The notes beneath the pieces were generated by a model, which was not told the DNA's origin, made no database searches, and saw only the letters and a program-made list of their open reading frames with translations. The position numbers and the translations under genes are program-made. Below, piece after piece: positions 13,091 through 15,668 of a stretch of DNA of 15,668 nt (within the stretch, counting starts at the first letter, position 1; each line of letters begins with the position of its first letter). The DNA is from an uncultured Salinimicrobium sp. (GTDB taxonomy: Bacteria > Bacteroidota > Bacteroidia > Flavobacteriales > Flavobacteriaceae), in contig CAMPJY010000050.1 in NCBI GenBank assembly GCA_946887025.1, forward strand, positions 1 through 15,668, given 5' to 3'.

Positions 13091-15631
13091 ATGATCTCCA
13101 GAAATCCCCGGCACATAATTACGGGTGCCCTTCTCTTTATTCTTTTCTTCAGCTTTAATACCTATGCCCAGGCCCAGGAACATGTCGTTTCCGGGAAAGT
13201 GACGGATGAGTCAGGAATTCCATTGGAATACGCCACCATATCCTTTCAGGATTCGAGTGACCCGCAGAACCTGACGGGGGGGATCACTGATGCCACGGGA
13301 GCTTTTGCCATTGAAGTTCCTGAGGGAAGCTATAATATAAAGGTTGAATTTATCTCTTTTGAGCCTAAATCCTTTCCAAACCGTACTATCAGTGCGGATC
13401 TGAACATGGGGACTATAGTTTTGGGAGCGGCTGCAGCCAACCTGAATGAGGTGGTAGTAACCGCTGAAACCACGCAGGTGGAGGTCCGGCTGGATAAAAA
13501 AATATACAATATCGGGAAAGACCTGACTACCCAGGGCGGGACGGTTGCCGATGCTCTTAACAACGTTCCTTCCGTAAATGTTGATATTGAAGGCGGGATC
13601 AGTCTCCGCGGAAATGAGAACGTAAGGATACTTATCAACGGAAAACCTTCTGCAATGGCCGGTTTTGGTAATACTGATGTGCTCTCCCAATTACCCGCAG
13701 ATGCCATTGAACGCGTGGAAGTCATCACCTCCCCTTCTGCCAGATATGATGCCGAAGGAACGGCAGGTATCCTGAACATCATCCTGAGAAAGGAAAAAAC
13801 CCTTGGGTTCAACGGATCTATTACGGGACAGGTCGGACATCCTGACAACGCCGGGATATCGACAAACATTAATTACAGAACCCAAAATTTCAACATCTTC
13901 AATACCACGGGTTACAGGTATTTTGATGCTCCGGGTAATTTCTTTTCGGACACACGTTATTTTGAAAGGGTCATCGATGGGGAAGTTATAGATCCTTACC
14001 GCATTATTGAAGATCGGGAAACCCAACGACTGAATAACAACTTTAACACCAATCTTGGGGTCGAATATTACATCAACGACCAGTCCTCCATTACCGCTAC
14101 AGGATTCCTAAGATTAGGAGAGGACGAAGACATTACTGAGAACGAAAGCAGCCGTTTTAACGAATTTGATGAATTGGTCCGCGAAACCAGCAGAGTTGAA
14201 ACCCAGCTGGAGGATGAGTACGGTTATCAGTTTTCGTTGAACTATATAAATAAATTCAATGACGATGGACATCAGTTAACAGCAGATCTTCAATACGAGA
14301 ATGATTCAGAAACTCAGAATACCAGTATTGAAGAGAACCTGAAGTTTAATACCCTTCCTGATGAACCTCAATTTGTGAGGGAGGAAATAATGAATGAAGA
14401 GACGCAGAACGAATATCTGGTGCAGGCAGACTATGTTTTACCTATTGGAGAAAATGCCCAGTTTGAAGCAGGATATCGTGGTAATTTCGAAGAAGAAGTT
14501 ACAGATTATCAGTTGTCGATCGAGAATTTTGAAACAGGCCAGATGATACTTGATCCTGCGCTTTCAAACATTTTCACCTATAATGAGAATGTCAATTCCC
14601 TGTACACCCAGTACGGAAATAAATTCGGAGATTTCTCCTTCCTGTTGGGACTGCGCCTGGAGAACACACAGTTAAAAGGAGAAATTGATTCTGAGCTTTC
14701 ACCGGCAGAACTGGAGGAGGAATTCGGCTTCCCTATTGAAACCGATTTTGATCGAAATTATTTAGGCCTGTTCCCTACCGTGAACGTCATCTACGAAATT
14801 GGGGAAGCTGAAAATATTACTTTGGGTTACAACAGAAGGATCAACAGGCCGCGTGGCTGGTTTATCAATCCTTTCCCTTCCAGGTCGAGCAGGACCAATG
14901 TTTTTCAGGGAAATCCAAACCTGGAGCCTGCATTTTCAAATGCTTTCGACATCGGTTACCTGAAGAGGTGGGAAAAGCTGACCTTCACCTCCTCTGTATA
15001 TTATCAACATGAGACTGACGCCTTTGAACGTATTGAGGAATCCACAGGACGATATACGGAAGAAGATAATATCCTTATTACCCGTACAATCCCCGTAAAC
15101 CTGGCCACCAATCAGAGGATTGGTGCTGAGGCGGGACTGCTGTACAATCCTGCAGACTGGCTTCGTCTGAATGGAAGTTTCAACTTCTTCCAGTTTGAAA
15201 CGGACGGGGAATTCAATGGGATCGACTACGGCGCCAAGAATACCAGCTGGTTTGCAAGATTCAGCTCCAAAGTCACCCTGCCTGCTGAGATCCAGTGGCA
15301 GACCAATGCCTTCTATATGGGCGCTTCTGAGGATATCCAGGGAACCAGGGATGCACTATTATCAATTGATCTCGCTTTGGCCAAGGATATTTTCAACGAC
15401 AATGCCACCATTTCCTTTAATGTAAGGGATCTATTGAACTCCAGGAAGAGGGATGCCTTTACCACTACCGAATTCTTTGAGAGGGAAAGCCATATGCAGT
15501 GGAGACAACGCAGTTTCTCTCTCTCCCTCACCTACAGGTTCAACCAGCAGAAGATGGAGCAGGACAGGAAAAGAAGGGAAGCCGAAGAAAACGGAGACAA
15601 CGGAGATATGATGGAAGGTGATCAGTTCTAA
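13091..15631 (+). CDS. TonB-receptor-like outer-membrane beta-barrel protein
   Basis: The 846-residue protein has a signal peptide (about 1-28, LLFILFFSFNTYAQAQ) and a carboxypeptidase-regulatory-like domain (about 33-118: GKVTDESGIPLEYATISF). A TonB-plug-like domain follows (about 135-232) with ADALNNVPSVNVD, GGISLRGNENVRILINGKPS and DAIERVEVITSPSARYDAEG. The rest is a long outer-membrane barrel of the OMP_b-brl_3 type (PF14905), including LFPTVNVIY, NRRINRPRGW, NPNLEPAFSNAFDIGY and the closing LSLTYRFNQQ. An acidic and basic tail (KMEQDRKRREAEENGD onward) extends beyond the barrel, a feature often seen in this family. It is probably involved in TonB-dependent uptake or surface functions, but the ligand is unknown and no SusD-like partner follows. 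The ATG at 13091 is chosen because it sits right before the signal peptide; a TTG at 13064 would add nine residues and overlaps the -7-like box. Confidence 0.92.
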   Translation: MISRNPRHIITGALLFILFFSFNTYAQAQEHVVSGKVTDESGIPLEYATISFQDSSDPQNLTGGITDATGAFAIEVPEGSYNIKVEFISFEPKSFPNRTISADLNMGTIVLGAAAANLNEVVVTAETTQVEVRLDKKIYNIGKDLTTQGGTVADALNNVPSVNVDIEGGISLRGNENVRILINGKPSAMAGFGNTDVLSQLPADAIERVEVITSPSARYDAEGTAGILNIILRKEKTLGFNGSITGQVGHPDNAGISTNINYRTQNFNIFNTTGYRYFDAPGNFFSDTRYFERVIDGEVIDPYRIIEDRETQRLNNNFNTNLGVEYYINDQSSITATGFLRLGEDEDITENESSRFNEFDELVRETSRVETQLEDEYGYQFSLNYINKFNDDGHQLTADLQYENDSETQNTSIEENLKFNTLPDEPQFVREEIMNEETQNEYLVQADYVLPIGENAQFEAGYRGNFEEEVTDYQLSIENFETGQMILDPALSNIFTYNENVNSLYTQYGNKFGDFSFLLGLRLENTQLKGEIDSELSPAELEEEFGFPIETDFDRNYLGLFPTVNVIYEIGEAENITLGYNRRINRPRGWFINPFPSRSSRTNVFQGNPNLEPAFSNAFDIGYLKRWEKLTFTSSVYYQHETDAFERIEESTGRYTEEDNILITRTIPVNLATNQRIGAEAGLLYNPADWLRLNGSFNFFQFETDGEFNGIDYGAKNTSWFARFSSKVTLPAEIQWQTNAFYMGASEDIQGTRDALLSIDLALAKDIFNDNATISFNVRDLLNSRKRDAFTTTEFFERESHMQWRQRSFSLSLTYRFNQQKMEQDRKRREAEENGDNGDMMEGDQF

Positions 15632-15668
15632 AATTTGAGATTAGCCTGAATATAAAGAGCGGTCAGTG

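Noticed and set aside
1..15668. Defence system, prophage, integrative element or biosynthetic cluster
   Set aside because: No gene of these kinds was recognised. The genes are mostly housekeeping or typical outer-membrane proteins with even base composition. The nuclease fusion is better explained by DNA repair.
1..15668. tRNA, rRNA or tmRNA genes
   Set aside because: No cloverleaf-like stretch, rRNA motif or tmRNA ending was seen in the gaps, which are all short.

Overview
The window looks like ordinary chromosome from a member of the Bacteroidota, most likely the family Flavobacteriaceae. The evidence is a DUF5686 outer-membrane protein with a carboxypeptidase-regulatory-like domain, a TonB-receptor-like outer-membrane beta-barrel protein with the same N-terminal module, few Shine-Dalgarno sequences, and promoter-like boxes of the Bacteroidota form TTG-N19-TAnnTTTG. 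Base composition is moderate and similar across all genes. I see no tRNA, rRNA, insertion sequence, integrase or CRISPR array. No genus can be named from this alone.

Layout. From 1 to 1044, on the + strand, lie the 3' end of a phytase-like esterase gene and, 3 nt later, a secreted histidine phosphatase. A gene-free stretch (1045-1348) follows and holds the most unusual DNA in the window: an array with a strict 11-bp period. Its first half forms a near-symmetrical inverted repeat and its second half turns G-rich. smpB and the DUF5686 gene (1349-4302) come next as a likely two-gene unit, then a small secreted protein of unknown function (4401-4865) with its own promoter-like sequence and terminator. 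Between this gene and the convergent pcm gene (5149-5817, - strand) lies a cluster of short palindromes bounded by a 20-bp inverted repeat (4878-5148). It resembles the REP-type elements of this phylum.

From the pcm divergent promoter region to 12950 all genes are on the + strand with short gaps: a Gfo/Idh/MocA oxidoreductase, a 3-hydroxybutyryl-CoA dehydrogenase, a DUF1015 protein, YggS (PLP homeostasis), a DnaQ-like exonuclease fused to a UvrC/Cho-like GIY-YIG nuclease, a voltage-gated-type potassium channel ending in a zinc ribbon, and miaA. The channel and miaA overlap by 8 nt. After a weak terminator a large outer-membrane beta-barrel protein fills 13091-15631.

How the genes work together. 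The first pair may release phosphate outside the cytoplasm. smpB (ribosome rescue) and miaA (tRNA modification) serve translation. pcm repairs damaged proteins, and the nuclease fusion probably acts in DNA repair. The long + strand run looks like a loosely linked housekeeping operon rather than one pathway. I did not find a convincing new defence, mobile or biosynthetic system. The observations most worth following up are the 11-bp array, the palindrome cluster, the nuclease fusion with a UvrC-type cysteine cluster, and the frequent TTG starts (4 of 13).
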